DNA of 64,000 nt from Neobacillus sp. FSL H8-0543. GTDB lineage: Bacteria > Bacillota > Bacilli > Bacillales > Cytobacillaceae. A program made the translations under genes and the position numbers. This document shows, piece after piece, positions 1 to 8,107 of this stretch. The stretch lies in assembly GCF_038592905.1 (NCBI RefSeq), contig NZ_CP151943.1, positions 5,231,871 to 5,295,870 on the forward strand, read 5' to 3'. Below the pieces are notes generated by a model. That model was not told the DNA's origin. It made no database searches and saw nothing but the letters and a program-made list of their open reading frames with translations. Each line of letters begins with the position of its first letter. The stretch's first letter is position 1.

Positions 1-1
1 T

Positions 2-319
2 ATTGGGTTAGTATTATTTACTAATAGTGCCTTTCCTTATGCAACCTTGCTAGTAAATCTAATTGGAAGTTTTGTGTTAGCATGGTTTGCCACCAATGTA
101 TTTATAAAGATGTCTTTATCACCTCTAATTAAAACCACAATAGGAACAGGATTTGTTGGCTCCTTTACGACCTTTTCAACGTTGAGTGTAGAAACGATTA
201 CTATGTTTGAGAAGGGAGAGTTATTATTAGCTATTACATATGTCTCTGTGAGTGTTTTAGGAGGTTTTTATTTGAGTCGATTAGGCTTTAAAGTCAATAC
301 GGCGGTACACAAATCGTGA
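2..319 (+). CDS. crcB: FluC/CrcB fluoride channel subunit, 5' end cut by window edge
   Basis: Fluoride-specific export channel subunit of the cytoplasmic membrane. The frame is open from base 2, so the true start lies before the window and about 106 codons are visible. Family marks seen are the asparagine-containing LLVNLIGSF helix and the [11 protein letters not shown] segment, which in FluC proteins forms the central pore and sodium site. The downstream subunit gene starts inside the stop of this one, so the two are translationally coupled. Bacilli usually carry two unlike FluC genes side by side whose products pair. A fluoride riboswitch, if present, would lie upstream of the window. Confidence 0.9.
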   Translation: MGLVLFTNSAFPYATLLVNLIGSFVLAWFATNVFIKMSLSPLIKTTIGTGFVGSFTTFSTLSVETITMFEKGELLLAITYVSVSVLGGFYLSRLGFKVNTAVHKS

Positions 320-684
320 GTCTAATACATATTATAATGGTTGGTATCGGGGGTTTTTTTGGTGCAATCGCCCGACTTTCAATAAGTAACCAATTAAATA
401 AAAAATTTAAGACTAAACTACCGTTAGGAACATTAACAGTTAACCTATCTGGGGCTTTTCTCTTAGGTATTCTTCTTGGGGCTAAAGTAGATGTAATGGT
501 TATATTGTTACTAGGTACCGGATTTTTGGGTGCATTTACAACCTTTTCTACCTTAAAGTTAGAAATGGTGCAAATGCACTTAAAAAAATACAATAAAGAA
601 TTTTTCCTTTATTTATTTACAACTTATGGTATTGGATTGCTGCTGGCGTATTTAGGATTTTGGATAGGAGGGTATCTTCAATAA
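316..684 (+). CDS. crcB: FluC/CrcB fluoride channel, second subunit
   Basis: 122-residue membrane protein of the FluC/CrcB family, which exports fluoride. It has the expected four hydrophobic segments, the conserved asparagine in [11 protein letters not shown] and the signature [13 protein letters not shown]. The start is a GTG at 316 whose bases overlap the stop codon of the preceding copy, a typical coupled arrangement. The two proteins are homologous but clearly diverged, which suggests a heterodimeric channel. Length fits the family. Assignment is firm; which subunit contributes which pore is not visible. Confidence 0.93.
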   Translation: MSLIHIIMVGIGGFFGAIARLSISNQLNKKFKTKLPLGTLTVNLSGAFLLGILLGAKVDVMVILLLGTGFLGAFTTFSTLKLEMVQMHLKKYNKEFFLYLFTTYGIGLLLAYLGFWIGGYLQ

Positions 685-748
685 CTGAGTTTTAAAAAGC
701 ATATCATTGTTATTGGTGTAAATACTAACTTAAAAAGGGGCTTATAAA

Positions 749-1501
749 ATGAAACAAACACTTGACTCTAAAGTACTTTCGGTTTTAGAAGATAAAATAC
801 AATTAATCAAAACAGATGCGGGAGCGATCTATTTAGTCGGTCCAATCCGGCTTCCAGTTAATTTATATGGGGAAACGGTTGTCTTTCAATGGTATTGTTG
901 GTTAAACTGTGGGGAAGTAACCGAGGATTTTGAACGAATTATTGATAAATTATCTTCTAAAAATTTAGCTGAGTTTCAACAATCCAGCGTCTTAGTATAT
1001 GGAGACTTTGAATTTGGTGAGGATGCCATTATTAGAATGCATTCTATTTGTCATACGGGTGATATATTTGGAAGTAAGCGCTGTGATTGTGGATACCAGT
1101 TAAAACAGTCGATGAAGATGATTACAGAACATGGAACAGGGGCATTATTTTATCTAGCGAACCATGAAGGCAGAGGAATTGGTTTATTCAGTAAGGCCAT
1201 GGCATATGTTCTTCAAGAAAACGGCTATGATACAGTAGAGGCGAATGAAGGTCTAGGTTTTGTTGACGATTCCAGAAACTATGGTGATGCTATTCAAGTC
1301 CTAAAAGCATTGCGGTCAAAACCAGTAACGTTAATGACAAATAATCCGAAAAAATTAGAAGCATTAAGAAGTGCTGGATTAAAGGTTTCTGGAAGACAGC
1401 CTTTATGGGGAGATGTATCAGAGTATAATGAAAAATACCTTCAAACTAAAATTAACAAGTCAGGTCACATGGATTCTAAGGGGGTAAGTCAAAATGACTA
1501 A
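749..1501 (+). CDS. ribA: GTP cyclohydrolase II domain protein (RibA-like)
   Basis: 250-residue stand-alone GTP cyclohydrolase II-type protein. The family opens GTP to the pyrimidine that begins riboflavin synthesis. The zinc-binding cysteines are visible around residues 101-114 (HSIC, then CDC), followed by the substrate and catalytic stretch HEGRGIGL and the TNNPKK motif near residue 200. There is no fused dihydroxybutanone phosphate synthase domain, unlike Bacillus RibBA, and the first 85 residues are not a standard RibA start. It may therefore be an accessory cyclohydrolase rather than the main riboflavin gene. It is followed by a coupled short reading frame and an HAD phosphatase gene, perhaps one operon. 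Confidence 0.85.
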   Translation: MKQTLDSKVLSVLEDKIQLIKTDAGAIYLVGPIRLPVNLYGETVVFQWYCWLNCGEVTEDFERIIDKLSSKNLAEFQQSSVLVYGDFEFGEDAIIRMHSICHTGDIFGSKRCDCGYQLKQSMKMITEHGTGALFYLANHEGRGIGLFSKAMAYVLQENGYDTVEANEGLGFVDDSRNYGDAIQVLKALRSKPVTLMTNNPKKLEALRSAGLKVSGRQPLWGDVSEYNEKYLQTKINKSGHMDSKGVSQND

Positions 1502-1541
1502 ACATTGGGATTCGAATGATTCAAATGAGGGGATTTTCTAA
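1494..1541 (+). CDS. 15-codon reading frame bridging two genes
   Basis: A 15-residue frame whose ATG overlaps the end of the cyclohydrolase gene and whose TAA shares a base with the ATG of the HAD gene (TAATG). It contains no recognisable motif. Its value is probably as a coupling device that carries ribosomes from one gene to the next. It could also be chance, because the downstream gene has its own purine-rich GAGGGGAT stretch. Confidence 0.3.
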   Translation: MTKHWDSNDSNEGIF

Positions 1542-2107
1542 TGAGATTTGGTTTTGATATTGATGATACATTAATAAATCTAAGAGAGCATGCCTTTACG
1601 ATTTATAATAAAAAGCTCAATCAATCTGTTTCAATGGAGGAGTTTAATAATCTAAAAAGAATTGAAATACATGAACCCTTCGGATTATCGGATGAACAAG
1701 GAAAAGAAATGTGGAATAGTTCATTAGAAGAAATTTATTATACCTCCTGTCCTGCTTTTCCAAATGCGGTTGAAACATTACATAATTTAGAGAAACAGGG
1801 ACATGAAATTTTCTATATTACAGCAAGACCTAAGGAACATGGTGAACGAACAAAGGTATGGTTAAAAGAAAATGGTTTTCCTGTTCATGACGCGAGATTT
1901 TTTTATGGAATGCAGGATCATGAGAAGGTAGAGATAATAAAAAAATTAAAACTTGATTACTACTTCGATGACAAACCAGAGGTTTTAAATACATTATTAA
2001 ACGAAAAATTAAAGGCAATTATAAGAGACCAATCATATAATCAACATTCGAATTTACCGCGAATTAAACATTGGAGCGACCTTGAGGAAATAATGAAAGA
2101 ACATTAG
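1541..2107 (+). CDS. HAD-superfamily phosphatase/nucleotidase
   Basis: 188-residue HAD hydrolase. Motif I is FDIDDTL with the nucleophile Asp6 and acid Asp8. The ITARP segment near residue 93 serves as motif II, and YFDDKPE near residue 148 as the acidic motif IV. The cap is small and helical, as in 5-prime-nucleotidase-like members of the family such as the B. subtilis YqfW type. The substrate cannot be read from sequence. Its position behind a GTP cyclohydrolase II gene would allow a role in dephosphorylating a flavin precursor, but that is inference. A strong terminator follows. Confidence 0.75.
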   Translation: MRFGFDIDDTLINLREHAFTIYNKKLNQSVSMEEFNNLKRIEIHEPFGLSDEQGKEMWNSSLEEIYYTSCPAFPNAVETLHNLEKQGHEIFYITARPKEHGERTKVWLKENGFPVHDARFFYGMQDHEKVEIIKKLKLDYYFDDKPEVLNTLLNEKLKAIIRDQSYNQHSNLPRIKHWSDLEEIMKEH

Positions 2108-2123
2108 CTAATTTAATGGAACG

Positions 2124-2157
2124 AAAAAAGCTGTTGAGAATCCTCAACAGCTTTTTT
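2124..2157. terminator. Bidirectional terminator
   Basis: Stem AAGCTGTTGAG/CTCAACAGCTT with a 4-base loop, flanked by an A-run and a T-run. It can end transcription from both sides, between the HAD gene and the converging small-protein gene. Confidence 0.9.
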
Positions 2158-2473
2158 AATTGTCCCAATATTTAACGGTCTCCATTTTAGAAGTAGGATT
2201 TCTTTTTATAACCTTACCGTCTTTATCGTAGAAGACTTCGTATTCCTGATAGGTTTCCACAATATACCCATCGATTCGTTCGACATTGTCAAGTCTTTGC
2301 TCTAGTACAGGTAATTTAAGCGGTTGTTCTACATCAACGGGTTGAGCTACTGCTTGTTCACTGGTCATGTAGGAATAGTCATTATTAACAAACGAAAAGG
2401 GGGAATCAAGATAGGCTGTTAAGGCTAATAGAAAGAAAAGGATTGTAAGCATCGTAAAAGTTTGTAATTTCAT
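2156..2473 (-). CDS. Hypothetical membrane-anchored protein
   Basis: 105 residues with one hydrophobic segment at about residues 5-22, which is a signal anchor or uncleaved signal peptide. A polar extracytoplasmic part follows. The second half, with VERIDGYIVETYQEYEVFYDKDGKV, resembles a small beta-sheet domain but matches no family I can name. An AGGAGCT ribosome site precedes the ATG. It is transcribed alone, between a terminator and the MFS gene on the same strand. Function unknown. Confidence 0.6.
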   Translation of the reverse strand: MKLQTFTMLTILFFLLALTAYLDSPFSFVNNDYSYMTSEQAVAQPVDVEQPLKLPVLEQRLDNVERIDGYIVETYQEYEVFYDKDGKVIKRNPTSKMETVKYWDN

Positions 2474-2540
2474 TTTACCTAGCTCCTTTAACTATGTAAG
2501 TCCTCGTAACCTATCTTATGCATGTCCTTTCGTCCTAATG

Positions 2541-3746
2541 CTAGTTTGTTTTGGCAACTACTGCTTTTGATTTTGAGCGATAAACCTGAAAAAGAATAAA
2601 TGCCAGGATAGAGATAATCGCTCCAGATATATACGGAAGACCAATTGCTAGCGAAAATAACCAGCCTCCCAAGGGAGGACCTATAATCCTTCCTAGTGAG
2701 TCAAAGGAGGATAATAACCCTGTTGCACTGCCATGTCCAGTCGTTGAGGTTTTCGTAAGTAATGAAGAAACACTAGGACGAATGACACCATTTCCGATAC
2801 CGAAAATGGTTAAAAAGATCGCGGCGGTTGTAAAACTATCGACAAGAAGGATTAAACCAAAGCCAATGGCTGAAACAATAATTCCACCTTGGATTACTTT
2901 CCCTTCGCCGTACTTTTTGGTTAATCTGCCAACTAAGCCACCTTGTACAATGGCTCCCGCAAACCCCATAATCATGAATATGTACCCAAGGCTTACAGCA
3001 TTTAGCCCGGCTTTTTCTGCCGCAAAATAGGCAAAAGTTGCTTCTAAGCCTGATAATGACAGCGAGATAAGCAGCTGTAATAAAAATAGAACAGTGGCAG
3101 CGCCACTAAAGGCCTCCCATAATGATTGTTTTTTCGCCATAGGAGCATTCTCGGCCTTTTTCTGGATTGTTTCTTTTAATAAGAAAAACACAAGTACTAA
3201 AGTGATTAAAGAAGAAAATCCGGCAATGAAGAAGGGCAAGCTCATACTGGTTTTTGAAAAGATCCCGCCAATGGCTGGGCCAAAGACAAAGCCAAGTCCG
3301 ACAGCAGCACCGATGATTCCCATACCTTTACCGCGATTTTCAGGCGTAGTAATATCAGCCACATAGGCCATTGCGGTTGGCATATTAGCTGAGGAAAGAA
3401 TTCCTCCAATAATCCGTGCGGCAAATAACATCCAAAGATCAGTTGCCAATGCTTGCATAAAAAATGATAAAGCTAATCCTGCAATACCAATCATCATGAT
3501 TGGCTTTCTTCCGATCCGGTCGGATAATTTACCCCAGAAAGGTGCAAAAATAAGCTGCATTAGTGAATATACGGCCATTAATAAACCTAGTTGAGTTGGA
3601 TTTGCTCCGATTTCCTCCGCATAAAAGGGAAGGACGGGAATAATGATTCCAAAGCCAATCATCACTAAAAACATAACTAAAAATAAAATCGGCAGTGCTC
3701 TTTTTGTTTCCAAGGGCTTTTCCACTCCTAAATGATTTGAACCCAT
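2541..3746 (-). CDS. MFS drug-efflux-type transporter
   Basis: 401-residue major facilitator of the 12-helix DHA1 group, the group of Bmr, Blt and NorA. Seen directly: the motif A loop GKLSDRIGRKP between helices 2 and 3 at about residues 72-82, a GPAIGGI motif C in helix 5 (about residue 157), and a central basic loop near residues 190-210. It exports small hydrophobic compounds by proton antiport; the substrate is not predictable. No regulator gene is adjacent. The chosen ATG has only a weak AGAGAG ribosome site, so a slightly internal start is possible. Confidence 0.85.
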   Translation of the reverse strand: MGSNHLGVEKPLETKRALPILFLVMFLVMIGFGIIIPVLPFYAEEIGANPTQLGLLMAVYSLMQLIFAPFWGKLSDRIGRKPIMMIGIAGLALSFFMQALATDLWMLFAARIIGGILSSANMPTAMAYVADITTPENRGKGMGIIGAAVGLGFVFGPAIGGIFSKTSMSLPFFIAGFSSLITLVLVFFLLKETIQKKAENAPMAKKQSLWEAFSGAATVLFLLQLLISLSLSGLEATFAYFAAEKAGLNAVSLGYIFMIMGFAGAIVQGGLVGRLTKKYGEGKVIQGGIIVSAIGFGLILLVDSFTTAAIFLTIFGIGNGVIRPSVSSLLTKTSTTGHGSATGLLSSFDSLGRIIGPPLGGWLFSLAIGLPYISGAIISILAFILFQVYRSKSKAVVAKTN

Positions 3747-4056
3747 TCAAATCTCTCTGTTATATTTAGTATTGCTGTAGTATGTACAAATTTCTTCACA
3801 TGCTAAGAATAATAGAAAACGTTAATACATTACAAGTATTTAGAAGGATTTAAAGTCAATTTAGTAACTACTATAGTATCTTATCCTTAATCAGACCAAA
3901 TAGTAATATATTAGGACTATAGAATGACGACAAACTGTGTACTTAATTAATCGTGTAATAAGATAGTCTCCATATAGCAATTGCTAGCAGAAAGAAAGTG
4001 ATTAGCTAGCGAAGAGATGCAAAGAGCGCATATCCTTATTTAAGGACATGCGCTCA
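3747..4056. other. Intergenic region between MFS and phosphonate genes
   Basis: About 310 AT-rich bases with no coding signal. It should hold the promoter of the leftward MFS gene. Its right end carries the hairpin at 4024-4055 that follows the phosphonate operon. Nothing else recognisable. Confidence 0.5.
4024..4055 (-). terminator. Probable terminator of the phn-type operon
   Basis: A 12-bp stem (GAGCGCATATCC/GGACATGCGCTC, one mismatch) with an 8-base loop, directly after the stop codon of the permease gene. The following T-run is short and interrupted on the minus strand, so termination may be partial. Confidence 0.65.
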
Positions 4057-5697
4057 CTACTTAACCGCTTTTCTTGTTGTTTCTGAAGCAAAGTCAGCAA
4101 TTACCACCAGTATCATATAACAAAGGAGCAACAAAGTGATTTCTGTGTAATTGAAGTAACTCATTGCAAGTTTGAAGTCCATACCAAGACCGCCCGCTCC
4201 TACAAATCCAACTACAATTGTTGTTCTCATGATTACTTCCCAACGATAAAGAATATAGGTTAAGAATCTGGGCATCACTGTTGGCAAAATTCCATAGAAG
4301 AAGATTTCAATTTTAGAAGCACCAGCAGTTGCTAAATTACGAATGGGTCTAGGATCCATGTCCTCAATCACTTCGGCCCAAAGTTTACCTAGTATGCCAA
4401 AGTTATGAAGGGCAAGGGCAATCGCACCTGGCAATAAGCCTGGCTTCAAAATAAAAATAATCATCATCGCCCAGACTAATTCTGGAACGGATCGTGAAAA
4501 AATATAAGAAAGACGAACGATTCCATATAAAATCCAGTTATACCACTTTTTTTCTGATGTAAGGCTGCCATTAGCAATATTTCTTGCAGCAGGAATGACG
4601 GTTAAAAACGCAGCAATCGTTGAGAAACCAATGGCCATGATACTCATTTCTAGCGTCTCTACGGTAAGCGTTAATGCAGATGCCCAGCTGCTTGCATTAA
4701 GAAAGGCAGGGTTCTCTTGATTGACCCCAATTAGTCCACCGAAAAACCTTGTAGCATATTCAATATTTTTATCAGAAAGTAATTCGAACAGATTTGCATT
4801 CTCGGCAAGTACGATATACATCCAAGAAACAATAATTAATAAGACAGCAAAAAGGGAAGAGCACCACCCAGAACTTAGGCCTTTTTTTCGCTTATGGTCT
4901 GTCAACCCTTTCCGAACTAGGCTGCTCCATAAGTCCACAAATAAGACAAGACCAATTAAGAAAAAGACATAGGTCCAAACTGATTCATATTTTAAATCCG
5001 CAAGTGATAATTGAATTTGAAAACCGAGACCACCCAGTCCAACAAAGCTCATTATGGCCGACGATCGGATGGCGCATTCAAAGCGGTACATGGTATAACT
5101 GATAAAATCAGCCCAAACTAAAGGTAAATAACCATAAACAAGAGTTTGTAGCCGAGAAGCACCCGTCGATTTTAGGGCCTTTATGGGTTGCTCAGGGACA
5201 TCTGTCAGCATATCAGCAAATATTCGCCCAAGAATTCCACCATATGGAATAGCTAGGGCAAAAATAGCGGCAAACGGAGAAAGACCGATCGCTGCCACAA
5301 ACAACCATGCCCAGATTAACTCGTGAATGGACCTGGTGAAACCGAGGACACCTCTAAAAAATATTTTATTAATAAGCCGTGAGAATCTGCTAGAAGTTAG
5401 CATTCCAGATGCAAGTATTCCAACTATAAATGCATAAATAATGGCTAACGACATGCCCGCAACAGCATAGGCAAAGGTAATCCATGCTGATTCAAAACCG
5501 ATAATTAATGTACTAGGTGCTAAATCCGGGTGAATTAATCCTTCGAAGATTTGCAGCATCGTAGGTACCCCGCCAGCATGTATTAAATCATCCGCACTCC
5601 ATTGAATGGAGGACAAGCTCCAGACGAAAACGAAAATCAACACACAGGTAAGAGAAAAACGTTTGTGTAAACGGATAAAAGGGATCAGTTTCGTCAT
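4057..5697 (-). CDS. phnE: Phosphonate-type ABC permease, two PhnE domains fused
   Basis: 546-residue inner-membrane permease built of two homologous PhnE domains, at about residues 70-260 and 335-535, joined by a linker after a KGLTDHKRKKG basic segment. Each half ends in a recognisable permease motif: SFVGLGGLGFQIQLSLADLKY in the first and GFVGAGGLGMDFKLAMSYFNY in the second. Each also carries the cytoplasmic EAA-like loop (ALKSTGAS and NLATAGAS). In most systems these are two genes or a homodimer; here one chain supplies the whole pore. It is the last gene of a phnD-phnC-phnE operon and starts one base after phnC ends. The substrate could be phosphonate, phosphite or hypophosphite. Confidence 0.9.
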   Translation of the reverse strand: MTKLIPFIRLHKRFSLTCVLIFVFVWSLSSIQWSADDLIHAGGVPTMLQIFEGLIHPDLAPSTLIIGFESAWITFAYAVAGMSLAIIYAFIVGILASGMLTSSRFSRLINKIFFRGVLGFTRSIHELIWAWLFVAAIGLSPFAAIFALAIPYGGILGRIFADMLTDVPEQPIKALKSTGASRLQTLVYGYLPLVWADFISYTMYRFECAIRSSAIMSFVGLGGLGFQIQLSLADLKYESVWTYVFFLIGLVLFVDLWSSLVRKGLTDHKRKKGLSSGWCSSLFAVLLIIVSWMYIVLAENANLFELLSDKNIEYATRFFGGLIGVNQENPAFLNASSWASALTLTVETLEMSIMAIGFSTIAAFLTVIPAARNIANGSLTSEKKWYNWILYGIVRLSYIFSRSVPELVWAMMIIFILKPGLLPGAIALALHNFGILGKLWAEVIEDMDPRPIRNLATAGASKIEIFFYGILPTVMPRFLTYILYRWEVIMRTTIVVGFVGAGGLGMDFKLAMSYFNYTEITLLLLCYMILVVIADFASETTRKAVK

Positions 5698-5698
5698 T

Positions 5699-6451
5699 TT
5701 ATACCTGCTCCTTTAGCTGATAAAGCTCGGCTAGCAGGTCATCCGTTACTTCTTCTGTCGGTAAATCAAAAAAGATTTCTCCATTCTTTAAAGCAATAAT
5801 CCTTGTAAAATATTTACGTGCGTATTCAACTGAGTGCAAACTTGTAAGTAACGTTTGGTTTTCTTCTGCAATGATTTTAGTTAGCATTGCAAGCACATCA
5901 TCCGCCCGTGCGGGGTCAAGGGAGGCAACCGGTTCATCTGCTAGGATAATCTCAGGTTGTTGTACCATCAATCTAGCCATGGCCACCCGTTGCTGTTCAC
6001 CTCCCGATAAAGTAGAGGTTAACTCGTACGTTTTATCGGCAAGACCGACCCGTTCTAATGCTGTAATTGCTATATCTTTATCTTGAGGGACGAGTAAAGA
6101 AAACAAGGACTTCGCGAATCCCCATTCGGACAATTTTCCAGCAAGGACATTATGAATAACCGCAAGTGGTCCAATCAAATCGAACTGTTGGCGTATGACT
6201 CCTACTTTTTTGGCAAACAGTTTCCCTTTTTTATAGTAGGAAAGAGGTTGGCTATCGATTAGAAGCTCACCACTTTGAAGTGAAACCAAGCCTGCAATTG
6301 AATTTAATAAGGTTGTCTTGCCAGCACCACTCGGTCCGATCAAGGCAACCAGTTCGCCTTTTTTTATAGAAAAAGAAAGGGAAGATAAGGCTATCTTCCG
6401 CTCAAAGTGTTTTGATATATTTTTAGCTTCTATCATCATTTTTGCAGACAT
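5699..6451 (-). CDS. phnC: Phosphonate-type ABC transporter ATPase
   Basis: 250-residue cytoplasmic ATPase subunit that powers uptake of a phosphonate-like anion. Walker A is GPSGAGKTT (about residue 39), the ABC signature LSGGEQQR lies near residue 143, and Walker B is IILADEP followed by a D-loop SLD. The protein sits between the binding protein gene (13-base gap) and the fused permease gene (no gap), so the complex is encoded in the order D-C-E. The start has an AGGTG site seven bases upstream. Confidence 0.92.
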   Translation of the reverse strand: MSAKMMIEAKNISKHFERKIALSSLSFSIKKGELVALIGPSGAGKTTLLNSIAGLVSLQSGELLIDSQPLSYYKKGKLFAKKVGVIRQQFDLIGPLAVIHNVLAGKLSEWGFAKSLFSLLVPQDKDIAITALERVGLADKTYELTSTLSGGEQQRVAMARLMVQQPEIILADEPVASLDPARADDVLAMLTKIIAEENQTLLTSLHSVEYARKYFTRIIALKNGEIFFDLPTEEVTDDLLAELYQLKEQV

Positions 6452-6464
6452 CTTTAAACACCTA

Positions 6465-7364
6465 CTACTTAATAATCTCTAATTCTTTCGCCACTTGTTC
6501 AATCTTTTTGTAATTCTCATTTTTTGTTTCTACAAACTTGTCAGTTTGGAATAAATCTGCAATTTCTGTTTGCTCGCCTGTCATTGAAAGCAGAGCATCC
6601 TTAACTTTGCCCTTAACGCCTTTTCCAAAGACTTCTTCAACATTACTATTAATCGTCCAGTTATAGTCGTAATAAGGTGGAGTCGTGTAAAAAACTTTCA
6701 CTTTACTTGTATCTACTTTAGCTTCTTTAACAGCTGCTTCCCAAACGGAAATATTTAATGCACCTGCTTTAAAGGCACCTGATTCAACTAACTTATAGGT
6801 TGTGTCATGTGATCCAGAGAAGTTTGGCTTCCCATCAAGGTCCGTATTTGCGTCAATCCCTGCTTCTGATAGAAAATATCGTGGCATTAAATGCCCAGAA
6901 GTTGAGCTTTCACTGCCAAATGTTAAGGAATTACCTTTTAAATCCTCAAGTGAATTAATTCCAGAACCCTCTTGGGTAATGAATACTGACTTGAATTCTG
7001 CGTCACGTGGTCTTTGGACGATTGATTCAGCATCAGGAACTAGGTTTCTTGCTTGAACACTTGTTAAGCCACCAAACCAAGCTAAATGAATCTCACCACG
7101 TTGGAAGGCAGTTACTAATGCAGCATAATCAACTGTCGGAACAAATTCCACTTTGAACCCTGTTTTTTCATTTAGATGTTTTGCGACTGCGTCCATTCCT
7201 TTTTGAAGGTCAGCAGCGTTTTGATCAGGAATCGCACCGATTTTTAACACCTCTGTTGTTTTTGTTTCTTTCGTACCTTCATTTGCTTTATCATCCTCTT
7301 GACCACAAGCAGCCAATGTAATTAGAAGCATAGAAATAATAATTGCAGATAACCATTTTTTCAT
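6465..7364 (-). CDS. phnD: Phosphate/phosphonate-binding lipoprotein (PhnD family)
   Basis: 299-residue solute-binding lipoprotein of the PhnD family. The first residues form a lipoprotein signal with lipobox LAAC, after which the cysteine would be lipidated and anchor the protein outside the membrane. The ATG at 7364 is chosen because GAGGAG lies just before it; an upstream ATG has no such site. Internal family marks include GAIPDQNAADLQ and GNSLTFGSESSTSGHL, the latter typical of the oxyanion-binding loop. It leads the three-gene uptake operon. No phosphonate degradation genes are visible, so the substrate remains open. Confidence 0.92.
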   Translation of the reverse strand: MKKWLSAIIISMLLITLAACGQEDDKANEGTKETKTTEVLKIGAIPDQNAADLQKGMDAVAKHLNEKTGFKVEFVPTVDYAALVTAFQRGEIHLAWFGGLTSVQARNLVPDAESIVQRPRDAEFKSVFITQEGSGINSLEDLKGNSLTFGSESSTSGHLMPRYFLSEAGIDANTDLDGKPNFSGSHDTTYKLVESGAFKAGALNISVWEAAVKEAKVDTSKVKVFYTTPPYYDYNWTINSNVEEVFGKGVKGKVKDALLSMTGEQTEIADLFQTDKFVETKNENYKKIEQVAKELEIIK

Positions 7365-7554
7365 ATTGTATTCTCCTCTTAGTTTGTGTTTTTTGTGGTA
7401 GATAATAGTCTTAACCTTTTTCATTATAAGTGGATGGTTTTTTTAAATAAATTCATTTTATCTATATATTCAATTGTTATTCATCGATAAAATCAATAGG
7501 TAAATAAGGATTCAGCATATTGGAATTATTTTCTCCCAAAAATGAACAGAAAAA

Positions 7555-7576
7555 CCCCTGCTATGCTTAGCAGGGG
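7555..7576 (-). terminator. Terminator after the ABC-F relic
   Basis: Perfect 9-bp stem CCCCTGCTA/TAGCAGGGG with a 4-base loop, followed on the minus strand by TTTTCTG. It ends whatever transcription crosses the truncated ABC-F-like frame. Confidence 0.85.
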
Positions 7577-7710
7577 ACAAGTGATACGTTACGATTGAGC
7601 TGCTTTTGACGGCTCTTCGCACGACCAGTTGTAGAATAGCGCGCTTTATTTTTGGCAATAAAGTCTTCTTGTTTTTTAATGAATTCCTTTTGCTTTTCAT
7701 AAAAATACAT
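7567..7710 (-). pseudogene. Relic of an ABC-F ATPase (inter-domain linker only)
   Basis: A 47-codon frame whose residues 10-38 read like the linker between the two ATPase domains of YfmM-type ABC-F proteins (FIKKQEDFIAKNKAR, then TTGRAKSRQKQL). Full ABC-F proteins exceed 500 residues and neither ATPase domain is present. A ribosome-site-poor ATG starts the frame and a strong terminator overlaps its end. I read it as the leftover of a deleted ABC-F gene with its original or a new terminator attached. A functional micro-protein derived from the linker is possible but unsupported. Confidence 0.6.
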
Positions 7711-7866
7711 TCCTACATCATACTAGATTTTTTAGGATTTGACTATATTTTCTCCCTAGTATTACTGGGATTAAAAGGTAAAAAATGAGGTTTTAGTTCA
7801 GATCAAGTGACAAGTTCTAAACTTGTACATAAAATAATAGGACAACCAATGGGAGGGAGTTATCTA

Positions 7867-8088
7867 ATGTCTGTTAATCAAGATGGTGTAACGATTGGTA
7901 CAGTCTCTGGAGGGATAGTTAACTTTGGCGGGGCGGTGTATATTTCTCCGATATCCGTTACAAAAGCCAACTCTGGAGCGGGTGATAATAATACTGGTGA
8001 AGAGGTCACAGCATGCCTGGAGAGAAATCGAACAAATCAAAAAAGTGTGACAGAATTACTTGAATTAATAAAGACGATGCTGGGATGA
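7867..8088 (+). CDS. GerPA/GerPF-type spore germination protein
   Basis: 73-residue protein of the GerPA/GerPF family, whose members help germinants pass the spore coat. Family marks are SGGIVNFGGAVYISPIS near residues 14-30 and the small-residue-rich stretch SGAGDNNTGE that follows. The ATG at 7867 has a GGGAGGGAG ribosome site; an upstream GTG would add 20 residues that look unlike the family. It stands alone rather than in a gerPABCDEF operon. A polar 25-residue C-terminal tail is slightly unusual. Mother-cell (SigK) expression is expected from the family, but I could not fix a promoter. Confidence 0.8.
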   Translation: MSVNQDGVTIGTVSGGIVNFGGAVYISPISVTKANSGAGDNNTGEEVTACLERNRTNQKSVTELLELIKTMLG

Positions 8089-8102
8089 GCATCGTCTTTA
8101 TT
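8067..8102. terminator. Bidirectional terminator between gerP-like gene and pbuX
   Basis: Perfect 14-bp stem AATAAAGACGATGC/GCATCGTCTTTATT with an 8-base loop. It begins inside the last codons of the GerP-like gene and serves the convergent pbuX gene too. Confidence 0.88.
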
Positions 8103-8107
8103 AATTC

